Assembly (NCBI GenBank): GCA_013177805.1
Contig: JABLXU010000005.1
Location: forward strand, 62,001 to 126,000
Direction of reading: 5' to 3'
Origin: Candidatus Omnitrophota bacterium
GTDB taxonomy: Bacteria; Hinthialibacterota; Hinthialibacteria; Hinthialibacterales; Hinthialibacteraceae
DNA: 64,000 nt
Position 1 is the first letter of the stretch. Every line of letters begins with the position of its first letter. The translations under genes were made by a program, and so were the position numbers. Below are positions 34,130-43,051 of the stretch, piece after piece. The notes beneath the pieces were generated by a model, which searched no databases, was not told the origin of the DNA, and saw nothing but the letters and a program-made list of their open reading frames with translations.

Positions 34130-36601
34130 CTACTCTGCAGGGGAGCCATTCGCACCCTGGTCGATCCATGCCCGCAACAGGCCGATCTGCTCGGGAGTCA
34201 AGGGGGGGATGCCGGCGCGCACGGGGGCGGGTGGCATTTCCATGTCCTCCTCGAGACCAGCGGCGTAACGCACCAGCAAGCTGTTCGCGCTGTCGCCGGG
34301 AATCACATTTTTATGCCCTTGCTGGCCGGGCTTGAACAGGTTGTCTAACGTATCCACCTGATATTTGCTGCGCGGGTTGTTGGGGCCATGACAGCCAAGG
34401 CACGATGCGGATAGCATCGGCTGGATGTCGGACACGAAATCAACCTGCCGTCGCGCCGGAGGCGGTAAGCGGTCCGAGTCCCCCGGGGTTTGGGCAAGGG
34501 GCGGTTGGCTCTCCCGGTTCGTGCCATCCTGAGGACCGGCAGCCGCCACGAGGGCCAGGACCGCCCAGCTGGTTGCCGCGGCAGAAATCCAGCCGTCCCG
34601 GCCATGGGGGAAGCCGCTGTGCATAGTGGGCTGGAACGGAAACGCGCGGCGGCGGACGAACCAGGTGCCATCCGCCAGTTGCTGCTTCAGCAAGAAGCGG
34701 ATTCCACGCTGATAGGCAGGAACGTCCGCCGCTATCCCGGCTGCCTCATGCAAGGCATATAGCGCCGATCCGGTGGCGTAGGCGTCGCTGTCCAATCCGG
34801 GGAGCTGCGCCCAACCGCCGTCCTCGCGTTGTTCGGCGATCAAGGCCTCCGCCAGCGGGTTGAGGGATTCCGGCGGTTCACCGGCCCAGGACAAGCCGAG
34901 CAGTTGCATCACCCGATCGTCGGTGAAACGGGGCGGGACCGCCTTCAGCCAGCGCGCGGCCTTTTCGATCCGTCCCTGGAATTCCTGCTGACGGCCGGGC
35001 AACGGATAGAGTTTCAGCGCCTGCAGGCCCCAAGCCGTGGAACCGATATCGGAAGATTGGATCGGCGGGCGGGGCAGGTAGTTGTACCAATGACCGTCCT
35101 CCGCCTGGTTGGCCGCGACGAAGTTCGCGTAGGCATCGGTATGGCGGTTGGGGGAAACACCTTCTTGAGCAAGGCTCATCAAGGCGTATCCGAATTCCGT
35201 GGCCGGGGCGGGATGAAACACCGGTTCACATATTTCCCTTCCCAGCTGAATGAAGGGGCGGTTGTAGATATCGTCCCGCAATTGGCGCGCGACGGATTCA
35301 TCACGGGGCAATCCATGCTTCTTTACGGCGCTCAAGGCGATCGCGGGCAAGTACTGGTTATGGCAGGACGCGCAACGCTGTCCGTTCGCCGCAAAGTTCC
35401 CGGCCGAAACGATCGCCGATCTCTCCAGAGAAGGGACAGCCGCCCGCACGGCCTGCTCAACCATAGTGGATGGGATCCAGCCTTCCGGCAACTCGCGGGC
35501 AGGGGGGATGGGATGGCGCAGCGCCCAGGGATCCTCTTTATCCTCCGCGCCTCGTAACCGCAGCAAATCAATGACGTCCTCCCGCCCGTGGCGTTTCATC
35601 CACAAAAGCGGAGTCTGGGGGAATTCCATGAACGCATCGAGCAAATCCCCTCCCGTTTTATTGACATCCGCGCCCCGGTCGAGGAGCAATTGATAGTACG
35701 ACAGGTCTACCTCATCGGAAATACAGGCCCATAACAGCGGCGTAAAGCGGCTGTAGAACGGATCGGGCAAATTCACCTTCGCACCATGATCGAGAAGAAA
35801 CCGCGCCACGTCCGTGTGGCCCCGCCAGGCGGACATCGTCAAGGGAGTGCCAAACAGGTGCGGCGCGTTGACCTCCGCGCCATGGTCCAATAATAACCGG
35901 ACCGCGTCTTCATGCCCTAACAAGGCTGACCACATGAGAGCCGATTGCCCGCCACTGAACACGGGATGCAACGGTTGGCCGTTCCGGTCCACCGGATGCA
36001 GGGGCAGATCCACATCGGTTTTCGCGCCACGATCCAGCAGAAGTCGGAGGGTATCCACATTACCCGAAATGGCAGCCGCGATCAACGGGCTGTCTCCATA
36101 ACAGTTGCCAAGATTCACATCGGCGTGATGCTCGAGGAGTAATCGCACCAGCGGCATCCCATCCCAAAAGACCGCAGCGCGGATCAGCGGAGTGTTGCCG
36201 ATACCGGACTGGGCATTCACCTCCGCGCCGGCTTCCAGCAACTCCCGGGCCTTGGCCACCGAGTTCGTGACCTGCATCAAAGCCGTAACTCCCGTATCGT
36301 TCTTGGCGTTGGGATCGGCGCCCTTCTCCAGCAACAACCGGACAACTGCTTCATCCCCATACATCGCCGCATGGATCAGGGGTGTGGAACCTTGATCATC
36401 CCGGGCGTTCACCTGGGCCGGATCCGCTTCCAGAAGCCGCGCCACGCGGTTCACAGATCCATCACGAACAGCCTCGAATAACTCCCGCGTTAATACAGGA
36501 TAGGATGTGGCGGTATCATTCGACTGAGGAAACGAACCGAACATCAGCATGACTAAAAAGCAGTAAAGCAGGGGGGCAGAAAACAACCGAAATGAGATCA
36601 T
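34130..36601 (-). CDS. Exported ankyrin-repeat, alpha-toroid and cytochrome c fusion protein
   Basis: About 823 residues from the ATG at 36601. A hydrophobic leader (LLYCFLVMLMFGS) is followed by roughly nine ankyrin repeats (about 37-352; STPLIHAAMYGDEAVVRLLLEKGADPNAK and similar). Next comes a CASCH haem motif (410-414), then an alpha/alpha-toroid like squalene or prenyl cyclase folds with three QW-type motifs (QAEDGHW, QREDGGW, QLADGTW). The C-terminus is a Planctomycete-type cytochrome domain with CLGCHGPNNPRSKY (734-738). Each part is known alone; the order is unusual. With two haem sites outside the cytoplasm it belongs functionally with the peroxidase and membrane cytochrome upstream. 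No catalytic DxDD or DCTAE motif of true cyclases is seen, so the toroid is probably structural. Confidence 0.85.
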   Translation of the reverse strand: MISFRLFSAPLLYCFLVMLMFGSFPQSNDTATSYPVLTRELFEAVRDGSVNRVARLLEADPAQVNARDDQGSTPLIHAAMYGDEAVVRLLLEKGADPNAKNDTGVTALMQVTNSVAKARELLEAGAEVNAQSGIGNTPLIRAAVFWDGMPLVRLLLEHHADVNLGNCYGDSPLIAAAISGNVDTLRLLLDRGAKTDVDLPLHPVDRNGQPLHPVFSGGQSALMWSALLGHEDAVRLLLDHGAEVNAPHLFGTPLTMSAWRGHTDVARFLLDHGAKVNLPDPFYSRFTPLLWACISDEVDLSYYQLLLDRGADVNKTGGDLLDAFMEFPQTPLLWMKRHGREDVIDLLRLRGAEDKEDPWALRHPIPPARELPEGWIPSTMVEQAVRAAVPSLERSAIVSAGNFAANGQRCASCHNQYLPAIALSAVKKHGLPRDESVARQLRDDIYNRPFIQLGREICEPVFHPAPATEFGYALMSLAQEGVSPNRHTDAYANFVAANQAEDGHWYNYLPRPPIQSSDIGSTAWGLQALKLYPLPGRQQEFQGRIEKAARWLKAVPPRFTDDRVMQLLGLSWAGEPPESLNPLAEALIAEQREDGGWAQLPGLDSDAYATGSALYALHEAAGIAADVPAYQRGIRFLLKQQLADGTWFVRRRAFPFQPTMHSGFPHGRDGWISAAATSWAVLALVAAAGPQDGTNRESQPPLAQTPGDSDRLPPPARRQVDFVSDIQPMLSASCLGCHGPNNPRSKYQVDTLDNLFKPGQQGHKNVIPGDSANSLLVRYAAGLEEDMEMPPAPVRAGIPPLTPEQIGLLRAWIDQGANGSPAE

Positions 36602-36927
36602 AGGATACACTCACTGAAAAACAGGGCAGGTATGGGATTGGTGGAATGATCAAGATGAGCACAAATAATTGTTGACTAAATTAGTAAACATACATAATTT
36701 CACCATGTGATTCAAGTGGAGATTGCATTCGCATGGAAACTTGTCCAAAAATTTAAATACAGCGTAATCATCCATCCGAGGGACATCAATAGGATCCGCC
36801 TGCCGTGAATCCAGGCGCCAACCCCTTGGATTCCAGAATTCCGCCCACGATTTCAAGTTTACCTCGGGTTCGTTCCGGCTTATAATTCTTTAGATATAGA
36901 GAGAAAAAATAATGGAAGGCAGGCCTC
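36602..36927. other. Divergent AT-rich intergenic region
   Basis: Gap between the ankyrin/cytochrome gene (minus) and the Uma2 gene (plus). TTGACT (36672-36677) overlaps the palindrome ACTAAATTAGT (36675-36685), with a weak TAATTT 17 bp on; this might be a promoter plus operator, but the distance to the Uma2 start is over 200 bp. No gene seen. Confidence 0.4.
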
Positions 36928-37491
36928 ATGATTGTTTCCGTGACCAAAAGGCGGTTTACAGTGGAGGAATATTACACCATGGCCCGCTCGGGCATTCTGC
37001 GGGAGGACGACCGTGTGGAACTCATCGCGGGAGAAATCAACCAAATGACTCCCATCGGCTCTCGGCACATGGCATGCATTATGAGATTTTCGTCATTTCT
37101 TCATCGGCATTTGACGCCAGAAGAAGCGGTTGTCAGCGTCCAGAATCCCATCCGCCTGGATGAGTTCAATGAACCAGAGCCGGATGTGGCTCTGCTCAAG
37201 CCCCGTACCGATTTTTACGAGAACCAGCATCCCAGGGCGGAAGATGTTTTACTGATCGTGGAGGTTTCGGATACGACCCTGGCCTACGACCGGGACGTGA
37301 AGGTGCCTTTGTACGCCTGGTTCGGCATTCCTGAGGTGTGGATCGCCGATGTGGAAGGGAAAACCGTCACGGTTTACCAAACTCCCTCTCCCCAAGGATA
37401 CGAGGAGATGAAAACGTATCGCGGGGATCAAACGTTGTTTCCCTCGGCGTTTCCTGAAATGAACATTTCGGTCCACGATATCCTGGGCTGA
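36928..37491 (+). CDS. Uma2 family (DUF820) putative endonuclease
   Basis: A 187-residue protein of the Uma2 family, a PD-(D/E)XK nuclease fold found in large numbers in cyanobacteria and planctomycete-like genomes. Landmarks: FTVEEYYTMARSGIL, DDRVELIAGEI (the first acidic residue), NEPEPDVALLKPR (the catalytic Asp), LLIVEVSDTTLAYDRDVKVPLYA (the E-x-S core), IPEVWIADVEGKTVTVY. A purine-rich ribosome-binding site (GGAAGG) lies about 14 bases before the ATG. It stands alone between divergent and convergent genes. Biological role is unknown for the family; a DNA repair or mobile DNA role is often guessed. Confidence 0.88.
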   Translation: MIVSVTKRRFTVEEYYTMARSGILREDDRVELIAGEINQMTPIGSRHMACIMRFSSFLHRHLTPEEAVVSVQNPIRLDEFNEPEPDVALLKPRTDFYENQHPRAEDVLLIVEVSDTTLAYDRDVKVPLYAWFGIPEVWIADVEGKTVTVYQTPSPQGYEEMKTYRGDQTLFPSAFPEMNISVHDILG

Positions 37492-37543
37492 TTCTCCTGC
37501 CTCATGCCTTCTTTTTCCTGCCAGGCCGCGGGGCGCTTTTTTT

Positions 37544-38926
37544 TCAATGTTTGAAACAGCGCATGGCGGTAAACACCATGGCCGCGCCGTGTTCATTGCA
37601 GGCCTGGACGGCGTCGGCGTCGCGCAGGGAACCTCCCGGTTGCACGATGGCCGTGATCCCTTCCGCCAACAACGTATCCACGCCGTCACGGAACGGGAAA
37701 AACGCGTCCGAGGCGGCCACCGCGCCCTTCAGACCGGCATTGTCCTTAGCGGCTTCTTCTTCGATCCGGTCCAACGCGTGAGGGGGAACGATCCCCTTGC
37801 TGACCTCAAGCGCCAAGGCATCAAACTGCATGCCATGTTTTTGGATGGAGATCAGCGATTGACGTGAAAGATAAGCCTTGCTGACACATTGCTTGGCCAT
37901 CATCACGCGATCCTGTCCGCCCACCCCGATGGAAACCGTCGCGCCGTTCTTGGCGGTCAGCACCGAGTTGGAAGTCACCCCGGTTTCCACCATCCAGGCG
38001 AACCAGAGGTCTTTCATTTCTTGTTCGGTGGGCGCGCGCTGGATCGAGACGGTTTCACCCGTTTTCACGACTTTGCCGTCCCGCGTTTCCCGGACCGGCA
38101 CATCCTTGGGAATCTCCACTCCGGCCTTGAAATCGGCATAGCACCGGATCACTCGCTGGTCATTGCCCACTACGGGCACGTAGGACCATTGAGGCAACAC
38201 CGATCCGTCCGACAGCGATTTAAAATCAACGAACCGGCGGCCGATGTCCTCATGGAGACGGCCGATGTCCCGGAGGCGGATGATGCGCAGGTTCTTACGG
38301 CGGGCGAGGATATCGACTGTGCCGTCTTCGTATTCGGGCGCGCAAATGACTTCGTAATATTGTTCGGCCACGGCCTCGGCGGTTTCCCGGTCCACGGCAC
38401 GGTTGAACACCAATACTCCGCCGAAGGGAGCAATGGGATCGGCTTCCCATGCCTTGGTGTACGCGTCCAGCAGGCTTTCGCCCAGCGCCACGCCGCAGGG
38501 ATTGTTGTGCTTGATGATGACCGCGCAAGGCTCCTCGTGGAAATATTTCAGGATGGAGAGGCCGCTGTCCACATCGGTGAGGTTGGTTTTACTGGGATGT
38601 TTGCCGAACTGAATAAGCGATTCGTTAGTCAAACCGCCGATCACGCTATCACCCGCCCCCAAAAACTGGATACCTGCCAACACCAGGTGACCGTTGACGG
38701 CCCGGTACAGCGCCGCTTCCTGGCCGGGATTTTCACCATAGCGGAGGCCCTTCTTTTCCAATCCGTCCGCGCCGCCCGGCAAGGTCCAGGTAACTTTTTC
38801 GTAGAGGCACACCTGCGCCTGGGTGGCCCGCAACAGGTCCACATCATCCGGATGATCGGTGAAGCCGGCGAAGAAGTACCGGGGAAAATGATCATCCAAG
38901 ACTGTTTGATAAGGCTTTGTGCTCAT
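37544..38926 (-). CDS. purH: AICAR formyltransferase, PurH lacking the cyclohydrolase domain
   Basis: A 460-residue enzyme for the last formyl transfer in purine synthesis, converting AICAR to FAICAR with formyl-tetrahydrofolate. Signatures: RYGENPGQ (62-69), the catalytic KHNNPCGVA (Lys139-His140), PFGGV, SDAFFPFRDG, and IVQPGGSLRD. Normal PurH is about 520 residues with an N-terminal MGS-like IMP cyclohydrolase of about 200; that domain is absent here, and the protein begins directly with the transferase fold, which carries extra internal sequence. A separate cyclohydrolase, or an archaeal PurO-type enzyme, must exist elsewhere if the pathway is complete. Divergent from dsbD. Confidence 0.9.
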   Translation of the reverse strand: MSTKPYQTVLDDHFPRYFFAGFTDHPDDVDLLRATQAQVCLYEKVTWTLPGGADGLEKKGLRYGENPGQEAALYRAVNGHLVLAGIQFLGAGDSVIGGLTNESLIQFGKHPSKTNLTDVDSGLSILKYFHEEPCAVIIKHNNPCGVALGESLLDAYTKAWEADPIAPFGGVLVFNRAVDRETAEAVAEQYYEVICAPEYEDGTVDILARRKNLRIIRLRDIGRLHEDIGRRFVDFKSLSDGSVLPQWSYVPVVGNDQRVIRCYADFKAGVEIPKDVPVRETRDGKVVKTGETVSIQRAPTEQEMKDLWFAWMVETGVTSNSVLTAKNGATVSIGVGGQDRVMMAKQCVSKAYLSRQSLISIQKHGMQFDALALEVSKGIVPPHALDRIEEEAAKDNAGLKGAVAASDAFFPFRDGVDTLLAEGITAIVQPGGSLRDADAVQACNEHGAAMVFTAMRCFKH

Positions 38927-39232
38927 GAGACAGGCTCCACAGCTCGTAATGAATTTTTCTTGGGACCTTATGGATCGTAATAAACCAAGATTATGTTACC
39001 CCCTGCCAAACCAGGTTCCAGGTATGATCCCCCGGGGAAATTGTATGATCCCCCGGAGAAATTCGGCTAAATGTATTTATATCGTTCTATATTTTTAATT
39101 GTATAAAATATAAGATCTGATGAATCAACCCATTGGCGTGAATCTCAAGACAGGAATTTGCATCCACCAATTCTATCCGGTAGGATAAAAGAAATCCTGG
39201 ACTTTTTAACTGGATCATCGATCGAGGAGACA
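38927..39232. other. Divergent intergenic region with a tandem repeat
   Basis: Gap between purH (minus) and dsbD (plus). It contains two adjacent 21-bp copies described separately, then a very AT-rich tract (39060-39120) that could hold promoters in both directions, including a TATAAA-like sequence near 39103. No gene seen. Confidence 0.45.
39022..39063. repeat. 21-bp tandem direct repeat, two copies
   Basis: Units at 39022-39042 and 39043-39063 share GTATGATCCCCCGG and GAAATT and differ at one base (G or A). This could be a duplicated binding site or the trace of an excised element end. Confidence 0.7.
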
Positions 39233-40987
39233 ATGCGCAAAACATTCATGTTTTTGTGGACTTCGATTTTCGTCCTTTCCGTTTCTTCTCAACAAGCGGA
39301 CTTGGACCAACTGTTCCGATGGACGGTTTCCTTGTCCCAGCCGCAAATCACCCAAGGCGCGTCCAGTTTCATTGACCTGACTCTTCAAGTCGCTCCGGAT
39401 CATTTCGCGTATCAAAAAATGACCTCCGTCACGGTCTCCGGACCCGAGGGATTCCAGGCGTCCGAGCCGATTACCCCCACCCCGGTCGTGAAGCGGGATC
39501 CCACTGACGGGGAGGAAAAACCTGTCTATGAAAACACGGTGCGGTTCCGCATCCCCTTCTCCGCAGCCGTCAACACCCCCGAGGGGGAGATGCCCCTGAC
39601 CGTCACCGTGCGGTATCAGGGTTGTTCCCAAACGCTCTGTTATTTTCCCCAGACCCGCGAGTTTCCCCTAACGCTTCAAGTCACCGCTGGCACGGGCGCG
39701 CCTCCACTGGACGTTGCCGTTTCGTCCACGCCGGTTGCCGGGGGAACATCATCCGCCTCCTCGGATTTCTTTTCGCGGGGGTACTTGCTGACCTATCTGA
39801 TCGTGTTCGGCTTCGGAATCCTCACCAGTTTTACGCCGTGCGTGTATCCCTTGATTCCTATCACGGTGAGCATCTTCGGCGCGCGTGACACCCAGAGCAA
39901 AATCCAGGCGTTCACATTGGCCTTCACCTACGTGATGGGGATCGTGGTCATGTACTCCGCCCTAGGATATCTTGCCGCCTCGACGCAGATGGTTTTCGGG
40001 CAATTCATGACCAATCCGTGGATCATCGGCGCGATCTCCCTTTTCTTCGTGGTTTTAGGACTCTCCATGATGGGGCTTTTTGAGTTTCAACTGCCATCCT
40101 CCCTGCAAACCCGTCTCAGCCGGGTAGGCGGCCACGGTTATGGGAGCGCGTTTCTGATGGGCCTCGTGGCCGGAATCGTGGCGGCCCCATGCACCGGTCC
40201 CATCCTCGCGGGAATCTTGACGTACGTGGCCACGGAAGGGAATCCGTTTTGGGGTTTGACGCTTCTCATGACCTATTCGTTCGGCCTGGGGATGCTGTTT
40301 TTGGTGATCGGCACTTTTTCAGGCCTGATCACGCGGCTCCCCCGGTCCGGCGGATGGATGGAAGGCGTGAAAAGTGTATTCGCGATCGTGTTGTTTGTTT
40401 GCGCGTTGTATTTCCTGAAGAACGCCGTACCTTTCCTGCGGCTTCCGTTTACCCTGACTGCAGGGGTGTACGCTTTGGCAGCCTTGCTTCTTGCGTCAGG
40501 GATCGGTTTGGGCGCACTGCATTTGCCGTTCCATCATGGGGGTGCCATGACCCGGGTCCGAAAAACATTGGGCGTACTGTTATGCGTGGCCGCGGTTTAT
40601 CTCACGGTAGGAACGCAAGCCTCGGTGCGCGCCAGTGAGTTGAACTGGATCCATAATTTGGACGAAGGGCTGGCGTTGGCGAAACAAGAAGGAAAACCGG
40701 TGCTCATCGATTTTTGGGCGGAATGGTGCGCGATCTGCAAGGAAATTGATCATTATACACTGCGGAATCCCGCGGTTGAGGAAGCCCTCAAACGTTTCGT
40801 CACCATCAAGATCGACCTGACCAATCCGAACACCGAAACCAATCAAGCCATCATGCAGAAATACTCCATCCCCGGTCTGCCGCTGATTGTATTTTATGAT
40901 ACCCGGGGAACGCTGTTGGAAAACAAAAAGATCACGGGATTCATCAATACGAAAGATTTCCTAAATCACATAGCCGATATTCGTTAA
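39233..40987 (+). CDS. dsbD: Thiol:disulfide interchange protein DsbD
   Basis: A 584-residue inner-membrane reductase that carries electrons from cytoplasmic thioredoxin to periplasmic substrates. The ATG at 39233 follows GAGGAG by 3 bases and opens a signal peptide. The N-terminal periplasmic domain has the Cys pair in GCSQTLCYFP (131, 136). Eight hydrophobic helices follow (about 175-455) with the two core Cys in FTPCVYPLIP and AAPCTGP. The C-terminal thioredoxin-like domain has WCAIC (Cys499, Cys502) and the cis-Pro turn IPGLPLIV. All six redox Cys are present. A natural client is cytochrome c maturation, which fits the haem proteins at 30.9-36.6 kb. Confidence 0.95.
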   Translation: MRKTFMFLWTSIFVLSVSSQQADLDQLFRWTVSLSQPQITQGASSFIDLTLQVAPDHFAYQKMTSVTVSGPEGFQASEPITPTPVVKRDPTDGEEKPVYENTVRFRIPFSAAVNTPEGEMPLTVTVRYQGCSQTLCYFPQTREFPLTLQVTAGTGAPPLDVAVSSTPVAGGTSSASSDFFSRGYLLTYLIVFGFGILTSFTPCVYPLIPITVSIFGARDTQSKIQAFTLAFTYVMGIVVMYSALGYLAASTQMVFGQFMTNPWIIGAISLFFVVLGLSMMGLFEFQLPSSLQTRLSRVGGHGYGSAFLMGLVAGIVAAPCTGPILAGILTYVATEGNPFWGLTLLMTYSFGLGMLFLVIGTFSGLITRLPRSGGWMEGVKSVFAIVLFVCALYFLKNAVPFLRLPFTLTAGVYALAALLLASGIGLGALHLPFHHGGAMTRVRKTLGVLLCVAAVYLTVGTQASVRASELNWIHNLDEGLALAKQEGKPVLIDFWAEWCAICKEIDHYTLRNPAVEEALKRFVTIKIDLTNPNTETNQAIMQKYSIPGLPLIVFYDTRGTLLENKKITGFINTKDFLNHIADIR

Positions 40988-41032
40988 AGCCCCCTTCCAC
41001 ATCATTTTATCGATCAATCTATTCATATTTCA

Positions 41033-41061
41033 TTGACCACTCCCCCCATCCTATCCATAAT
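41033..41061 (+). promoter_or_regulatory. Sigma70-like promoter
   Basis: TTGACC (41033-41038), a 17-bp spacer, CATAAT (41056-41061), 55 bp before the start of the secreted protein at 41116. Five of six -35 bases and five of six -10 bases match consensus. Confidence 0.6.
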
Positions 41062-41070
41062 GACGCGATA

Positions 41071-41087
41071 TCCGCACCCCGTGCGGA
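41071..41087. promoter_or_regulatory. Leader inverted repeat TCCGCACcccGTGCGGA
   Basis: Perfect 7-bp arms with a 3-base loop, in the predicted 5' leader about 28 bases before the start codon at 41116. It may be an operator or an RNA hairpin; no T-run follows, so it is not a terminator. Confidence 0.5.
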
Positions 41088-41115
41088 ACACCAACCATGG
41101 AGTGGGGAGGTTATC

Positions 41116-42804
41116 ATGCTGAAGACGATTATTCAATCGCTGATGGTATTTATTGGTGTCATAGCGAGTTCCGCAGCGCAAAATTTGCCGCTCAACCTAC
41201 TGGCGGGCGGTAAAGTGATTGCCTCGGGATTCGAAGGTATCCCGCAGTATATCTATGAAGGTGATTTCGATGACACACCGTTTCTGACCCGCAACGGGCA
41301 ATTGCAGGATCCCGCTTACGTGGGAGTTTTGTCCAACCGCCGAATGACCATCACCTCAGCGGTGTTCTATGGCGGACCCGTCTATGAAGACGGCGGGTGG
41401 TTTGATTCCGCAGCCAAGCCAGTGGAATTTCAGATCATGGCCAATCCCGGGGATCCCTGGACTACGGCGGCCGTGATCACCTCGTATCCCACCCTCGACG
41501 GTACCGACATGACGGCGGCAGCCGCGCACACGGATGGGCGGTTCGAAGTCACATTCAACACGCCCGTCTCCTGCGTGGGACTCCGGGTGGCCGGTAAAGG
41601 GGCATCAGGCAATACGGACGGGCAATCGTTTGTCTGCATTAATGAACTGCGCGCCTTTGGCACATTAGGCGATGCGGTAAACACATACACCCCGCCCCGT
41701 CTGCACGGAGCCCTGCCCATCGCCTCCAATTTCCGGCATCCCTTGGAACGAGGCATAGCGCCGGGGGATATGCTGATCGACGAAAATGTGGATACTTACG
41801 TGCGCTGTGAGGAATTAGAAGCGTTTGATTTCAAAACCTTTTTCGGCTTTTACAGCGCCAATCCCCTGACCTTGAATTCCGTCTCGTTCATCCACGGCCC
41901 ACTGGCGGTAGATGGGGGATGGTTCAACACCGAAGCCGGCAAACCCGCCGTGGAAATCCGCCGGTCATTGAAAGGCAATTGGGAACCGGCAGGGACCATC
42001 GACAGTTATCCAACCACCAATGTCTTCACCCTTCGCGAAGATCTGCCCCCCGGAATTGAAACCACGGAATACAAGTACACCTTCACAACCCCCACCCTGG
42101 TTTATGGTGTGCGGATTATGGGCAACGGATCCTACAATATCGACGAAACGCCGTTTGTGCAAATCGGTGAGCTGCGGATCGAGGGGACCGGCAATCCCGC
42201 GTTCACGGGTGCGGCGGGCACCGGCTTCGACAAGGCCGGAAATCCATTCAACCCAACCAATCAGGGATACATTTTTATCGAGGCGGAATTCAGCCGCCCC
42301 TTTAACAACGGCTTTACCATCATGCCCCACGGCGACGCGAACAACGGGTACGTGATCCAGGGGGCGTTCGGCCCGTCTTTCAATCAATATTCGGGACAAG
42401 GCGTCGAGTTCGAGATCGAAGTGACTCAAGCGGGAGATTATGGCATTTTCGTGGCCGGCGACGCGCCCAATACCTGGGGCGATTCACTCTTTGTTTCGTT
42501 CGACGAAAATCCCGGAATCAATCCCGACAGCATCGCCAGCGGAGACATCACCTGGCGTCCCCCCGTGGGAGACAGCCCGGTCACCTTCGAACGGGATTGG
42601 GTCACATCGGACACGCTTGGACAAGATTTCCAGGAGATCTACACCCTGAGCGCCGGGCGGCACATTCTCCGGTTCGGTTTGCGCGAACCCCGGTACATCA
42701 TGGACTGGCTGGTCATCACTCCAAACCTGGACGAAGATATCGCCGCCTTTCAGCCACCGGCCGGGGATGTTCCTGTAGGGATTCAAGATTTTTCATTGTA
42801 TTAA
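41116..42804 (+). CDS. Secreted protein with two discoidin-like domains and a CBM6/35-like domain
   Basis: A 562-residue exported protein (signal peptide IIQSLMVFIGVIASSAAQ; GGGAGG 7 bases before the ATG). Two repeated domains follow, each with the pattern A..F.H/GIP...D...D, FYGGPVYEDGGWFDS or FIHGPLAVDGGWFN, a VEFQIM/VEIRRS strand, and G.RV.G.....F..I.ELR..G, as in F5/8-type or galactose-binding sandwiches. The C-terminal part starts IFIEAEFSRPFNNG and contains GDYGIFVAGDAPN and RHILRFGLREPRYIMDWLVI, the pattern of CBM6/CBM35-type carbohydrate-binding domains. No catalytic domain is visible. It has its own promoter and terminator. Likely polysaccharide binding at the cell surface. Confidence 0.8.
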   Translation: MLKTIIQSLMVFIGVIASSAAQNLPLNLLAGGKVIASGFEGIPQYIYEGDFDDTPFLTRNGQLQDPAYVGVLSNRRMTITSAVFYGGPVYEDGGWFDSAAKPVEFQIMANPGDPWTTAAVITSYPTLDGTDMTAAAAHTDGRFEVTFNTPVSCVGLRVAGKGASGNTDGQSFVCINELRAFGTLGDAVNTYTPPRLHGALPIASNFRHPLERGIAPGDMLIDENVDTYVRCEELEAFDFKTFFGFYSANPLTLNSVSFIHGPLAVDGGWFNTEAGKPAVEIRRSLKGNWEPAGTIDSYPTTNVFTLREDLPPGIETTEYKYTFTTPTLVYGVRIMGNGSYNIDETPFVQIGELRIEGTGNPAFTGAAGTGFDKAGNPFNPTNQGYIFIEAEFSRPFNNGFTIMPHGDANNGYVIQGAFGPSFNQYSGQGVEFEIEVTQAGDYGIFVAGDAPNTWGDSLFVSFDENPGINPDSIASGDITWRPPVGDSPVTFERDWVTSDTLGQDFQEIYTLSAGRHILRFGLREPRYIMDWLVITPNLDEDIAAFQPPAGDVPVGIQDFSLY

Positions 42805-42828
42805 GGCGGGAATCGGGCCATAACGAAA

Positions 42829-42857
42829 GGCGCATCCCCATGGGACGCGCCTTTTTT
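42829..42857 (+). terminator. Rho-independent terminator
   Basis: GGCGCATCCC (42829-42838) pairs with GGGACGCGCC (42842-42851) with one mismatch and a 3-base loop, followed by TTTTTT. Confidence 0.85.
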
Positions 42858-42949
42858 ATTTGAGGGCCAGGGCTATTTCAATCAGTTCTCAAGCCCGGAC
42901 ACCAAAACGCCATGAACGATAATCCCTCAACCATTCTCTCGATGCTTCA

Positions 42950-42978
42950 TTGACTTCCATCGCATGATTTGTTAGAAC
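42950..42978 (+). promoter_or_regulatory. Possible promoter for the LamG protein
   Basis: TTGACT (42950-42955), a 17-bp spacer, TAGAAC (42973-42978), about 74 bp before the ATG at 43052. The -10 matches only four of six consensus bases. Confidence 0.35.
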
Positions 42979-43051
42979 GGGACCGGTTTTATGGTTGATC
43001 GCTTTTTGCATGGAATTTCAATTCCATCTTATACAAAGGAGAAATCGGATA

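Noticed and set aside
33799..34335. 178-residue plus-strand frame near the transposase remnant
   Set aside because: It is opposite the remnant and the end of the ankyrin-cytochrome gene; composition is Arg/Ser-rich noise.
37889..38980. 363-residue plus-strand frame opposite purH
   Set aside because: It is the mirror frame of a strongly conserved enzyme and matches nothing.
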